The position numbers were made by a program, and so were the translations under genes. This document shows, one piece after another, positions 1 to 9,738 of a stretch of 64,000 nucleotides of DNA; position 1 is the first letter of the stretch; the number at the start of each line of letters is the position of its first letter. The stretch is from Hymenopellis radicata (lineage: Eukaryota; Basidiomycota; Agaricomycetes; Agaricales; Physalacriaceae): positions 82,979 through 146,978 of the forward strand of contig JADNRX010000114.1 of assembly GCA_015501595.1 (NCBI GenBank). Direction: 5' to 3'. The notes below the pieces were generated by a model, which searched no databases, was not told the origin of the DNA, and saw only the letters and a list, made by a program, of their open reading frames with translations.

Positions 1-212
1 GTACGTGTTCCCTTTCTTCCTCTTACCACCATCATCTGCGTTCTCTCCCGCGCGTCATCTCTCCCTCTCCATTTCTTGTTACCCGCCCTTTCGTCGCCGT
101 TCGTGCCTGCATTGGGCAGATCAATCCGCCTTGCCCCGACTCCTAACGACAAAAGGTACGCACCACATATGCACCGAAAACGTCGCCACCGACACTGACA
201 CCGTCTTTAGCA

Positions 213-1449
213 ATGAACGCCACGACAATCCATGACAACAGCCATCCACGCCCACCCACACCACATATGCGTACACAGGAGCGCCTGTTCTGGCTCCTCG
301 ACGAGTACTGCGAGTCTACCAACACTTTGTCCATCTCGCTGGTCCAGAATGCAAGCAAGATCTCGTCTAGAAAGCTGACTCAAGACGTATTTGCATATAT
401 CTCTTCCCAAAGACTGATTGATCTACCGCTCTCGAAGGCGGCTCAGCCCTTGCATATACTTTATCCAGACGTGCCCTGCGAGGTTCTCGCGGCTTGGTGG
501 GAGCAGCGGGACTTGATGCCTTCTACAAACACATTGATGACGGCATTCAAGCTCTCGGAGAAGGAGAATGTCCCGCGCGCCGTGTCTTCCAACCAGATCC
601 CCATCCCGAGTCCCAGGTGGAAGCCATCATCGCTCGTGCCATCGAATCCTATCCTTCAGTTTCAACCATAACGCCATCCCGGTCGCCAGCGCCATCTGCC
701 CAAGTGTATCGCGCACTTAATGAAGCGGTTCAGCGGGCATCTCGGAAGGCTGGATACTCAACGATCCGGGGGAAGGAGCGTATTCTGCCTGCGACGTCTT
801 CCAACTGCATTCCAATCACTATTTTCCAGTGGAACCAGCATCATCCACACCATTGGTATCTACTCCTTCTCGCGTAGCTGAGCGATCCTCCAGGCCAGCG
901 CCGCCTGCGAAACCGCCAAGCGCGCCTGACGCGGGAGTCCAGGCGTTAACGTGCCCGCCAAGTGTAACAACTAGCTTTCCGACGGTACAGGACAAATCAC
1001 AGTCAATTTCCACGCCAAGCGTCCCCCTGCATGAACCAACACCAACATGCTCTACTCCACCAATCGAAGAACTCCCTACCGCCTCTGTATCAACTCCTTC
1101 ATGCGATGCTCCCGCCTCGACTATCCTTTCCATTCCTACCCCATCCTCGCCAGCTGCACATTCCTCTGTCTCGAAACGTCCACTTGAATTACCTGTCAGT
1201 CCGCTACCAATGTCGCTCCCGTCGAACAAACGGCGAAAGGTGAACGGTTACTCGTCCCTTGCTCCTCCAAGGATTCCGCAACGACCGCGGACGTGTCTTC
1301 TGTTGCCGCAGCGAAGGAAGTTCCCTGTCAGCCTCAGACAGCGAAGCAGACGACCCGCGACGAGTCAGTCCACGCTGTCCACGCTGAGGACAATCACAAC
1401 GTTGGGGCCGACTACTCGCAAGATGCGGACTCGAGCTAGAAGAACGTGA
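213..1449 (+). pseudogene. Frameshifted copy of an uncharacterised fungal gene family (family U)
   Basis: I do not recognise a known domain. The first 150 codons (213-671) read well and contain a conserved core, RLFWLLDEYCES near residue 25 and EVLAAWWEQRDLMP near residue 95, followed by a KENVP-type tract. After about 600 the sense continues in another frame (494-877) and then a third (829-1,449), so at least two frameshifts or unspliced joins break it. The distal part is Ser/Pro/Thr-rich and ends in a basic tract, suggesting a disordered tail. It is the inverted counterpart of the copy at 43,470-44,535 and a distant relative of the open gene at 22,270, which shares the tryptophan motif (VVTAWWNRMDLP) and the acidic-basic KEN tract. 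Function is unknown. I call it a pseudogene because no single splice model keeps the frame, but short introns cannot be fully excluded. Confidence 0.55.
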
Positions 1450-2171
1450 AGGGCAAAGAGGTGATCTAACGAGGCGTGGTATGTTTTGAATCGTGAACAC
1501 AATCTTTATATTACAATTACAATTTCTCTGCTGGGTCTTAGGCATTTGTACAACTATTACGCGCATCATAGCTCCATTATTCTTTACCCACGAAACATAG
1601 CATATAATCAGGACCATGTACATTACTAGCGAGAACAAAGCTTCAAATTTTGATGTAGCCTACTGAACTGGTGCAACATCACATCAAAGCGTAGCAAAAA
1701 AAAACATCCATCAAAAATACCATGCATGCGCGATTCGCACTGGTAAGGCCCATGAATTAATTCCTCGGACAACCATTAGGGCGGATTAAGCCGCTATTCA
1801 GCCGCGGATGGTACCTAGTGCGCGAAGGGCCTGCGTAAGGCAAGCCGTTATTCCACAGCCAATCACGAGTTGACAAGGTGGAGGGAAGGAAGGAAGGAGG
1901 TGTATTCCTCAGCTGGGTACCGAAGGCACTGCTGAGGTTAATACTGGAAAATGGCATATAGATATATGCTCATACCTGTATTGCTCGTGTCTTGTACTGA
2001 CAAAGTCGGTCTGTGGATTTGTTGTACTTTGAGGGTAAGAGGGGTAAGATGTGTGAGGGAGAAAGTATTCGATCAGCCTGTGATCTCCTTACCACAAGGA
2101 GACTTGTGGTTCATCGTAGCCAGTGATGTAGATGTTTAATTGGTAGGCGGTGGTCGTTCCGGATGCTGTGG
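1450..2171. repeat. Duplicated non-coding flank of family U
   Basis: This stretch has no gene. Positions 1,470-1,960 match 42,990-43,470 in inverted orientation, including an AT-rich 3' flank and the tract around 1,757-1,957. A shorter part (1,930-2,110) is also similar to 45,330-45,560 in direct orientation. It is part of the left arm of the large inverted duplication and is cut at 2,177 by the LTR element. Confidence 0.6.
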
Positions 2172-2176
2172 ATCAG
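2172..2176. other. Left target site duplication (ATCAG)
   Basis: ATCAG abuts the first base of the 5' LTR and is repeated exactly at 10,877-10,881 after the 3' LTR. A 5-bp duplication is typical of retroviral-type integrases (Ty1 and Ty3 classes). Confidence 0.85.
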
Positions 2177-2502
2177 TGTGATACGATGGAGTATTGGAAT
2201 CGTGGGAAGGTAGATTAGTAATCCTTCCCATATCCGTGTTTGTACGTGTCACAGTAACTAGCTTTTGAATTACCATCTTGTTTCTCGTTTCTCTCCCTAC
2301 GGCGGACCCCATGTCCTATGTTGTAACTCGATAACCGACTCGTCAGGCCCGCTGAGCACCCGTGTTAACGGCTCCCCGAGTGCGGGTCAAACACTCCCTT
2401 TCTCAGGATTACAGAGGGGCTATGACGCGAGCCCGACGCGTCAACACACTTATTCAAGGTTGACTCCTCTGGCGAGAAGTCCCGAACTGTGCTCGATTCA
2501 CA
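2177..2502 (+). repeat. 5' long terminal repeat
   Basis: The repeat is 326 bp, begins TG and ends CA. It matches the 3' LTR over its full length with no difference that I can find by eye. The translated frame 2,265-2,500 is the same as 10,639-10,874, which independently supports identity. Near-identical LTRs mean recent integration or gene conversion. Confidence 0.88.
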
Positions 2503-2520
2503 GTGGTGGGGACACCCAGA
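2503..2520 (+). other. Putative primer binding site
   Basis: One base after the 5' LTR the sequence TGGTGGGGACACCC begins with TGG, complementary to the CCA end of a tRNA. I cannot assign the tRNA without a search. Confidence 0.5.
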
Positions 2521-2561
2521 ACTTCACCAAACCGGTGGAGTCAACCTTACTTGTCCTCGAT

Positions 2562-2767
2562 GGCCGCTCATAGCGCCGCCGGACCTTCATATGGTGGCCG
2601 CTCATAGCGCCGCTGGACCTCAACAGTCGTCGTCCTTAATCATCCATTACACTGTTCAAATCCTCCAGAACGTTGTAGACCGCTCTGTTTGGTCCCCGCG
2701 TGTCGATCGGCATATTATGGATCTCTCTTCCACCAACGAGCTGTCCCAGGTGGCTGCTCATAGCGCC
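2562..2767 (+). repeat. Hairpin cluster 1 (3 copies)
   Basis: Cores start at 2,562, 2,596 and 2,752. All fold as outer stem, one unpaired base, inner GCT/AGC stem and a 3-base loop. The first two have C as the unpaired base (CGCTCATAGC) and the third has T. The third has outer stem GGTGGC/GCCGCC with a T-G wobble. The downstream bases GGACCT(T/C) are also shared, so copies 1-3 are local duplicates. Confidence 0.8.
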
Positions 2768-2799
2768 GCCGGACCTCAACCCATCCTTCATAATCATTC

Positions 2800-3600
2800 T
2801 TCATGCTGTTCACATCCTCCAGAACATTTCTCACCGTGTTTTGTCCCCGCGGTCCAAGGATTACCAAGGAAGTGTCACCAGCAAGTTTCCACTTACATTA
2901 TTGAGCGGCTCGACAATCGCTTTTCCGAATTGCTCTCCGACCATGACAAGGGTAACACGAAGTGCACCTTGCTCGTGTTCGACCCCAACCCAGCGCTTCA
3001 GGCTCGAAAAGCCCAAAGGTGGCCGCTTCCGTCGCCCACGACTTTCTCACTCCGAGAAACAGCCAGCGGCAGCACAGTCGCGTTTTCCGCTGCGACATTC
3101 ATCCCAACCATTGTTTCGATCCGTGGCCCACTCCACCAACATTTCCTATACCGCTGCGGTCAGGGCCGTCTTGTGAATCATGTCCATATCCATCGCGTTC
3201 ATTCTTCCTCGTGTCAACTCGGTTGATTCAGAGACTTTCATCTCCTTTATCGTAGCCGTCGGGATCGTCATGACTTACAGTGTCGACTTCTGGCTACCGA
3301 GTGCACATGAACGGTTCACTGACCCCGTCCAAGGATTGCTGCCGAGGAAATGGACGTCAACGTCGAGGAGCTCCCTCCTCCATCGCATATTCCGCGTAAG
3401 CCCTGTCAAAACAGGCAGCGTCTTGCCATGGACATCGTCGTTGATTTGGGCGCCCGGCATCGAACCGCGTTACGTCTCGCCGCAGCTTCTCACCACCCTT
3501 TCGACGTCCGCGAATCCAAAGCGAATATCATCGTTAAGATGACTTCGTCTCGCCCCGTTCCACGACTATGCTTGCCCTCCGCCCACCTCGAGGACCACGA
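2800..3600 (+). other. Unrecognised interior tract of the LTR element
   Basis: The stretch has several overlapping short frames (for example 3,180-3,542 and 3,350-3,625) with codon-like composition but no domain I recognise. Given the neighbouring captured genes, it may be a decayed host gene piece. No reverse transcriptase or integrase motif is visible. Confidence 0.35.
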
Positions 3601-3610
3601 AACCTCAAGA

Positions 3611-3669
3611 AGGAGCTGCTCATAGCGCTCCTCTCGTCAAAGAAGGGATGGCTGCTCATAGCGCCGTCC
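3611..3669 (+). repeat. Hairpin cluster 2 (2 copies)
   Basis: The copy at 3,611 has the stem AGGAGC/GCTCCT, where the normally invariant third pair has changed on both sides. The copy at 3,646 has GGATGGC/GCCGTCC with one T-G wobble. Both keep the loop TGCTCATAGC. Confidence 0.85.
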
Positions 3670-3689
3670 ATTCAGAGACTGATGGCAGG

Positions 3690-5150
3690 ATTTCGTCGGT
3701 AAAGGACTCAGCCGGGATCCTCCTCAATATCGGGTAGCACTTTGCGCTCTACGACAAAGATATCAGCATTACTGTCAACCAGTCCCGTAATTACCAGCTT
3801 CTCAAAGATGAAGACCCACTTGCGGAATTCGGAGCAGACGGCGGGTACTCACGAGGCCTTTTCTCACTAGCAAAGCATGTATACGGGTGGCTTAGTTCAT
3901 TAGATGTGGCCGTCGAACGATTTCTGGAATGACATGTCGTCCGCCATTGATGACCGAATTGATTATGAAAGGATGAAAATTTGGTGCCAGAACTTCAAGA
4001 TCAGACTGCGGAATTGCATAGGACAGAGAGTTTAGTCGATTGGCAAGGGTAATAACGACTTAGGCGATTGGGGTAATCTAGTTCAGGTTGTCATGCGAAT
4101 TTTTAGAAGTCTTCCAACAAGAATTGGGTTCGAAATCTTCCAAGGAGCCCCCGTTTGTGCTCGACTCGCACGACGAGTTCATGAAGCACGATCGCAGTCA
4201 GATTGTCCTTGATGTCGGAACAACGCCTCGCGGGGATGTGTTAGTCGGGGTACTCGCATATGTCGCGGGCAGCAACATTCTCCCGTTATTCTGCGCGAAC
4301 TGTCGATACAAAACTCCTTGGCTTCACGTTACTCAGCTGGGTTGGCAGGAGGGTAGATATCACAGTTCATCAGTCATACCTTACCCGTTGAAGAAGATGG
4401 AGAGTGCAGACATCCGAGGAGCTGCATACCCTCGCTGTGTCACATCTTCCACTCTTCCCGTTCAGAGGTGCAATCTCTGGGTAGTCTTCTGTTACATACT
4501 ATCAGGGTGGTTACGCGTTCTGAGGGTGTAACCCGTTCCATATTCTGATACGTGCCGCACACTCGATATCAGCCCGGCTCACGTAGGATTGGGACAACCT
4601 TGATGCAGCGGCGGTGACGATGGCGGCACCAGTAGATGCGACTTCGCCACGATCGGACGGGTTCCAGAGGGGTAGGATTTCGTCAGGCTGGGATAGTCAC
4701 AATGCGATATTTGGTGTCCTCGTATGCACGGGACTGCAATCCTAGAGGCCCGAGCACAGATATCGCCGGCGTCTCCTTTATCGTTGATCTTCGACATTTT
4801 CGGCAACTCCGCCTAATGCGCCTCACATTGTCTCTGTCTGTGACTCCGGATTTCCCGACGTCGTTCCGTCATGATGTAAAGCGTGTCGGACATCATCCTT
4901 GAGTCGCTCTCGCCGCATGGACAAGACGACGGCGAACAGTGTGTCAGCTAGGCTGCGACCAATAACACAGGTGCTCGAGACTACCGGATTCACCCGCGGC
5001 GATGGATCTCTGTCTGCTGTATAGTGTCAACTCCTGATATACGCTGTACCAGGACATGACTGTTCCTTCTGAGACCCGGACAATTACTCGAACGTACCGG
5101 CATCGATTTCATCCTTGACCTCGTTCTTGTTGTCTACGGCATCGTCCTCG
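3690..5150 (+). other. Coding-like tracts of unknown origin inside the element
   Basis: From about 3,708 to 3,932 a plus-strand frame of about 70 codons is interrupted by a single stop and reads like a real globular protein (HFALYDKDIS near the start, FGADGGYSRGLFSL near the middle). A second frame from 4,088 runs through DSHDEFMKHDRSQIVLDVG. I do not recognise either. They lack LTR-element motifs and are best read as further captured host sequence, now broken. The rest of the stretch shows nothing clear. Confidence 0.35.
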
Positions 5151-5330
5151 TCCTTATAGACATCCATTAAAGCAAGGAGAGATAGTGGGTTTCTTGAAAG
5201 ACTCAGACAGATACTGCCAGATTCGGAGGAGGAGGCTGAGGAGTGGCGAAGGTCGGCGAGGGTTCTGGGAGAAGTTGTGAGCGTGAGGTTGAAGGAGGAA
5301 AAGGAGGATTAAGACAAGGTTGGAAAGAGT

Positions 5331-5754
5331 CGGGCCGCTGATAGCGCCTGAAGTGAGACGGAGCAGATGAACATAGAGGAACAGAATCGGGCAGCTGATA
5401 GCGCCCAGAGCAGCAACTTGAGGAAGTAGGAACACAAGCGGGCTGCTCATAGCGCCCAGCTGAGAGCAGATATTGTGGCTGCTGATAGCGCCGCGGAAGA
5501 AAATATAGGAAGGATTTGCTAGAGTCCTGAGGGAGATAGTAGAGGCGAGATTAGCTAGGGAAAGGAAGGAACAGGAAAAAGGAAGAAGACCGGGCTGCTC
5601 ATAGCGCCCATGATACGAAAGTACTAGCGGGCTGCTCATAGCGCCCAGCATGAAGAGAGGGCCACGGCTGCTCATAGCGCCGTGCAAGAAGAGAAGCGGG
5701 CTGCTCATAGCGCCCAGCTAGACGGAGAAATTGCGGCTGCTCATAGCGCCGCAG
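5331..5754 (+). repeat. Hairpin cluster 3 (9 copies)
   Basis: Cores start at 5,331, 5,389, 5,440, 5,475, 5,592, 5,629, 5,663, 5,698 and 5,732. Spacing in the second half is 34-37 nt. Two stem classes occur. GGGC/GCCC is usually followed by an unpaired A and two more pairs, as in GC-GGGC and GCCC-A-GC. The second class has continuous stems such as CACGGC/GCCGTG (5,663) and TGCGGC/GCCGCA (5,732). The copy at 5,331 uses a G-T wobble. Both strands give long shadow frames here because every core contains ATG on the minus strand. Confidence 0.9.
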
Positions 5755-6009
5755 AGTTCGAGAGAGACAATGACAAATAGGACTTTTGGCATAGGAGCAA
5801 CACCTTCTCGTAATCAAACCGTCAGTCAGCCTTGGAGGGGATGGTGTGTAGTAACGGAAAGGCCAGACTGGCGGTACATTATCATAAACTCGTCGGGGTA
5901 CTATGGTGCATGCTTGCTCACCGGCGTCGTTGGGACGCCTCGGCACACCCACCATTCTGCGTCCCGTAGGCGCCAGCACGAGATCTCACCCCCTTCTACC
6001 TTATTTGCC

Positions 6010-6690
6010 ATGGTTTTCCTCTCGTCGTTGTTCTTTGTTCTTCCCGCTCTTGCTCAGTGCTTTTCCCAGTGGTGGCGACCATCATAGTGATGATGATCAT
6101 AAATTCATTGCGCCTGGTCCCGACGATGTCAAGAGCCCTTGTCCTGGATTGAACACTCTTGCCAACCATGGTCATCTTCCTCGCGATGGCAAGAAGATCA
6201 CTATCCCGATCATGATGAAGGCGGGGAACGATGGCTTCAACGTCCAGGCCGGGGTGATCCTCCTCGCGGCCAGAGTCAGTCTTATGACCTCGACATACGC
6301 TTGAGCTGCCTTCAGCTTGGAGGACGTCAGACTTCACGGCAACATTGAGCACAACGCACATCCGTCTCCCGCATGGACGAAGCGCTCGGGAGTGACTGGG
6401 ATTTCAACGAAGAGATCTATTCCGTCCTAGCCAACTCGAACCCAGGCTCGGATAATTACAATGCATCATCTGCTGGGACAGTTCAGCACGAGCGCCTTCA
6501 ACAGTCGTTAGAGGATAACAATCAGACGCATGACACACTCAGCGAGATGTTGATCCAGACCAGGGAGAGCGCGCTCTATTTGAGTGTTATGGGCAATGCA
6601 ACAACCGGGGAGGCGCCGAAGAAATTCGTCGATGTCTTCTTTCGTGATTCAAATGATGTGGTGATCTCTGAGATTTGGGCGCCAGAGCTG
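6010..6690 (+). pseudogene. Captured heme-thiolate peroxidase (chloroperoxidase family) copy
   Basis: This is a host-type secreted heme-thiolate peroxidase (peroxidase family 2, which includes chloroperoxidases and unspecific peroxygenases). It starts with a signal peptide (MVFLSSLFFVLPALAQ). After a frameshift follow SPCPGLNTLANHGHLP with the PCP motif that carries the heme-ligand cysteine, LHGNIEHN at the acid-base glutamate position, and a distal block SNPGSDNYN to RESALYLSVMG to APKKFVDVFFR. The family usually has EHD or EGD where this has EHN. Breaks are a +1 shift after the signal peptide, a TGA before the SLEDV block and a shift just before 6,373. No introns interrupt the distal 100 codons, which would suit capture through a spliced RNA. 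It lies in the same orientation as the element. Confidence 0.8.
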
Positions 6691-6726
6691 AAGGAGGAAA
6701 GGGAGGATAAAATGAGGGTACGAATC

Positions 6727-6948
6727 GGGTTTCTGATAGTGCCCTGAATGAGGACAACAAGGAAAGAGTGCACACGCGGGCTGCTCATAGCGCCTAGCGA
6801 AGAGCGGATACCGTGGCTGCTCATAGCACCGCGGGATAAATCATGATTAGCACGAAGGAAATGGTGAAGATAGAGGAGGACCGGGCTGCTCATAGCGCCC
6901 AGGACCAGATGAAGATCGAAGAAGACCATGGCTGCTCATAGCGCCGTG
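6727..6948 (+). repeat. Hairpin cluster 4 (5 copies)
   Basis: Cores start at 6,727, 6,778, 6,812, 6,883 and 6,927. The copy at 6,883 has CC-GGGC and GCCC-A-GG, so the two pairs outside the unpaired A have covaried relative to the GC/GC form. 6,927 is CATGGC/GCCGTG with one wobble. 6,778 has a G-T wobble. 6,812 has one C-A mismatch. 6,727 is the most degenerate (GGGT/GCCC). Confidence 0.85.
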
Positions 6949-6954
6949 CAAGAG

Positions 6955-7085
6955 GAGACGCTCCAGGATCCGCAACACGCTTGTTGACATATGCGCTCTG
7001 CCCAGCCTTGGCTTAGACATTCTTCGTATACTCAACTTCATCCGCTGCGCTCTCGACATCCGTTAGGAATCCTTAACCACTCATT
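6955..7085 (-). pseudogene. Captured DhaL-domain fragment, copy 1
   Basis: On the minus strand the tract reads SAADEVEYTKN, then AKAGQSAYVNKRVADPGA. This is the tail of the DhaL domain of dihydroxyacetone kinase, in which a GR-x-Y segment and DPGA precede the C-terminus. One stop separates the two parts. It is followed directly by the hairpin at 6,927. It aligns residue by residue with the copy at 9,076-9,250, so the two are duplicates within the element. Confidence 0.6.
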
Positions 7086-7540
7086 CCACCCATGTCTCTT
7101 TCTGTAATGATGACAGTGCCCCAAGCACCCCTTCAACATGTAACCGCCGTCTTCATCTCCGGCCAGTCAGCCTTTGGGGGGCGCGTGTAGTAGCATTCAG
7201 GAAACGGAAAGGTCAGACTGGCTGTCGATTACTGCAGATAGAACGCGATGACAATCTTCCACCCCGTCAATCCGATATGTTACAAGTCTTATCCGGATCA
7301 CAGGTCCTATCATCATTCAAGGTGTTAGCAGGTTCCACGCAGCCAAGGATGACCATGACGACTCACTGGTTCCGAGGATGGGCGTATCGCATGCCCTATC
7401 TAAGAACGTTCGAACAAGCTACTTTCCGCATCCGGCCCGTTCAACTGCCAGGCTATCATTCGCAACCATCGATTGATCTTTCTAGATGTTCCCGACCTTG
7501 TCGATGAGGACTATCAACGTTCAGCAGCGATGGACATTTC
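7085..7540. other. Linker with no clear gene inside the element
   Basis: The block at 7,165-7,230 resembles 5,830-5,880 (shared tract GGAAAGGYCAGACTGG preceded by a G run and GTGTAGTA), showing internal duplication. I see no recognisable coding sequence. Confidence 0.4.
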
Positions 7541-7905
7541 GGCAAGATGGAACATTGGATCTGGTTGTACGAAGCAAGTGACGGGATCGGGAGCAGGAAG
7601 AGTCCGCCTGTGGTGGACACAGTGAAAGACGCAACTTGAACACCTTGGTGGAGCCCTAAAGCGAATCGTTACACCATCCCAACACGGTCAGCGGAGAATG
7701 GTAATGACCGGCAAAAGTAACACGAGTTTCGCCGAGGACGCAACTTGTACTACGAGATTGACTGGGTCCCCGCTGACTAGGCCTCCTCCGTAGGTCAGGA
7801 GGTATACAAGCACGATGGAATCGTCGAATGCGCGCGGTAATAAGAGTTTCAGAGGATAACTTGAGGAAAGCTCGGAGAATGTGGCTCTGGATACACGGGA
7901 CAATG
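7540..7905 (-). pseudogene. Captured UreD (urease accessory protein) fragment
   Basis: Minus-strand translation from 7,903 reads FSELSSSYPLKLL, a variable segment, then LTYGGGLVSGDPVNL and AKLVLL. This is the N-terminal half of UreD, the scaffold that helps load nickel into urease. Further on, PAPDPVTCF matches the later UreD motif LPDPVTCF in a shifted frame. The piece is antisense to the element and truncated at both ends. It sits between hairpin clusters 4 and 5. Identity rests on the glycine-rich YGGGLVSGD motif and the PDPVTCF motif. Confidence 0.72.
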
Positions 7906-7917
7906 ATGCAGCAGAAT

Positions 7918-8020
7918 TGGGCAGCTAATAGCGCCCATGATTCGGAGCATGGAACGAAAGTAGCGGGCTGCTCATAGCGCCCAGCGTGAGGAAAGGATCA
8001 CGGCTGCTCATAGCGCCGTG
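7918..8020 (+). repeat. Hairpin cluster 5 (3 copies)
   Basis: Cores start at 7,918 (TGGGC/GCCCA, loop AGCTAATAGC), 7,965 (GC-GGGC and GCCC-A-GC) and 7,999 (CACGGC/GCCGTG). The last is followed by an AAGAGAAGAAGC tract like that following several other members of this class. Confidence 0.85.
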
Positions 8021-9000
8021 TAAGAGAAGAAGCATTAGTACCCGGATCCTCTGACACACTGTCATCATCACACTGCTCAATGCGATTCCAAGCTTGTACA
8101 ACGTTTCCAACCGTGCTATCATGTCCTCGAGGTCTCAGAATTTATAGGAACGACTACTGCTAACCAACTACTGCGAAGAGATGCACTTCCCTGGCGGCCC
8201 ATGCTCCTACATCGCAGAGCCTGAGGAACGAAGCCTTGCCCTGGTATCATTCTCTGTGGGCCGAAATCAGCTAGGGAGCGTCGCATATGAGACCATATAC
8301 TCTGCCTGGTCGGAAATGCTAGGCGACGCGGAGAGATGGGGCGGAGTAAGGCTAAAAACTGTGGTGGCAGCTAATAGCACCGCCGGTATATCAGCAGCGG
8401 CAGATCGACGTGCTTACTTCTTTCTGTCTGCTCTATTCTTCGATACTTTCAAGCGGAACGACTCTGAGACGGCCTGGTTTCACAAGCCACTTCTCTATCT
8501 GAGGGCTCAGTGTCATCTTCGTTGTCCGAAACAGACATTTTGACTACCCAGGACATCACCTTCCTTCTCGTCATCCTCATTCATATTATCGTCGCTTCCC
8601 TCATCTTCATTTGTATCGATCTGCCCCTATATTTCCAGGATGGTCTGGGACATATTTCGTACTTCCAGGCTTGTTTGTGGTATGCGAGTATGAATGCAGC
8701 CAACGCCTCAGAAACCTTGTCGTGTCCATACGCTCGAGCAAGATTCCGAGTTCTGTTGGATTCAAGTGACAGACTTACTGCTAAGAGCGTCCGCTGAAAT
8801 TCCGTTTGTCGTCTGCGGCCCACCAGATATCAATTCCAGCCTTGTCAGGACTGGTACGACTGCCGTCAACGAGTCCTATGAATTGACAGTTTGCGGATAA
8901 AGCACGACGATGCTGGATCGCCAGTCCGAGAAGGAGAAGGGTTACATCCCGGTAGCTCACAACGAGTCACAACTATAAAGTCCCAGCGCGACACATAGGA
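8021..9000. other. Unrecognised interior tract with one isolated hairpin
   Basis: Short frames on both strands (8,181-8,543 plus, 8,581-8,823 minus) show no domain I recognise. The isolated hairpin is listed separately. Just after 8,020 the minus strand reads DPGT-x-ASSL, like the end of the DhaL pieces, which suggests another partial copy of that junction. Confidence 0.35.
8363..8384 (+). repeat. Isolated hairpin copy
   Basis: The core GGTGGC, loop AGCTAATAGC and ACCGCC gives five pairs including one T-G wobble, with one C-A mismatch at the stem base next to the inner stem. Confidence 0.7.
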
Positions 9001-9017
9001 GATTGGGAGAGATAATC

Positions 9018-9066
9018 GGGCTGCTCATAGCGCCCAGAGTGGACCACGGCTGCTCATAGCGCCGTA
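9018..9066 (+). repeat. Hairpin cluster 6 (2 copies)
   Basis: 9,018 is TC-GGGC and GCCC-A-GA. Here the pairs outside the unpaired A have become C-G and T-A, a further covariant of the GC/GC and CC/GG forms. 9,046 is ACGGC/GCCGT. The two cores start 28 nt apart. Confidence 0.85.
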
Positions 9067-9069
9067 CAG

Positions 9070-9250
9070 GAGAAGAAGCACCAGAATCCGCCACATACTC
9101 CTTTGTTAGGAACATACTCCGTCCAGCCTTGACTTCAATATCCTTCGTGTACTCGGCCGCAACCGCTGCGCTCTTAACAGCCGCTGGGAATCCTTGTCTG
9201 AGATTTTCCACGGATGCAGCAAGAGGATCAATCAACGTTTTCGATGGTAG
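9070..9250 (-). pseudogene. Captured DhaL-domain fragment, copy 2
   Basis: The minus strand reads TLIDPLAASVENL, then VKSAAVAAEYTKDIE, KAGRSMFLTKEYVADSGA. In the DhaL family this matches the region after the ATP-binding residues (RT-x-x-D-x-L-x-P, then the helical A-x-x-GAE-x-T segment, GR-x-x-Y and DPGA). DhaL is the kinase domain of dihydroxyacetone kinase in glycerol metabolism. It is truncated upstream near 9,250, where the frame is lost, and runs directly into the hairpin at 9,046. It is one of at least two copies in the element. Confidence 0.7.
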
Positions 9251-9735
9251 TCTCGCTTTTTCCGGCCGAGGCCTTCTTCGAGCCAGCGATGTTACCTAGC
9301 ACGTCGTCGTGCATCGTCACTGTCATTATCGTCATGAGCTCGTGCTCAGTGCTGTACATACTGAGCTCATCTCTAACTATCTCGTGTTGTTGCTGCCGTT
9401 GTGTGCGCGTTGGCATCACCGTCGCCGTCACTACCGTCGTGGTTGTGCTCGTCGCTGTCATGCTTGCAGTCGTCGGTTTGATCCTCGATACTGTTTGTGG
9501 TATTCTCATCGCTGCCGGTATCGATGCAGTATGCTACCGTAGATGCTGCCACGCTCGCTGCCTCAGCGCTATACCGTATCGTGCTTATTGCTATCGTGGT
9601 CGTGGATGTATCCGTTTCTGCTCGTTTCCGTCGTAGCTATGGTTGCACGAATCGCAGCCGGTTGTTAACAGTACCACACGTGACGCGGATATGCTCTGAG
9701 GGACAAGAGGAGCTGGACGCGAGTCAGAGGGAAGG
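9251..9735. other. Low-complexity tract with hydrophobic shadow frames
   Basis: Simple CGT/GTC-rich sequence gives a Val-rich frame on the plus strand and a Thr-rich frame on the minus strand. I see no support for a gene. Confidence 0.4.
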
Positions 9736-9738
9736 AGC

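Noticed and set aside
2265..2573. 102-codon frame at the left LTR and the same frame at 10,639
   Set aside because: It lies inside the LTR and is repeated only because the LTRs are identical. No family is recognised.
3180..3625. Overlapping frames as a possible gag or pol remnant
   Set aside because: No zinc knuckle, protease DTG or DSG, RT YxDD or integrase motif was found in either strand.
5154..5979. Minus-strand frames with repeated GAMSSP and GRYEQP peptides, looking like a repeat protein
   Set aside because: Each repeat is the antisense of the hairpin core (GGCGCTATGAGCAGCC) read in two frames. Spacers between repeats are not conserved as protein, and covariation follows RNA pairing, not codons.
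9214..9636. Val-rich hydrophobic frame resembling a membrane protein
   Set aside because: It arises from simple GTC/GTT-rich sequence. The antisense frame is equally long, and no splice or homology support exists.
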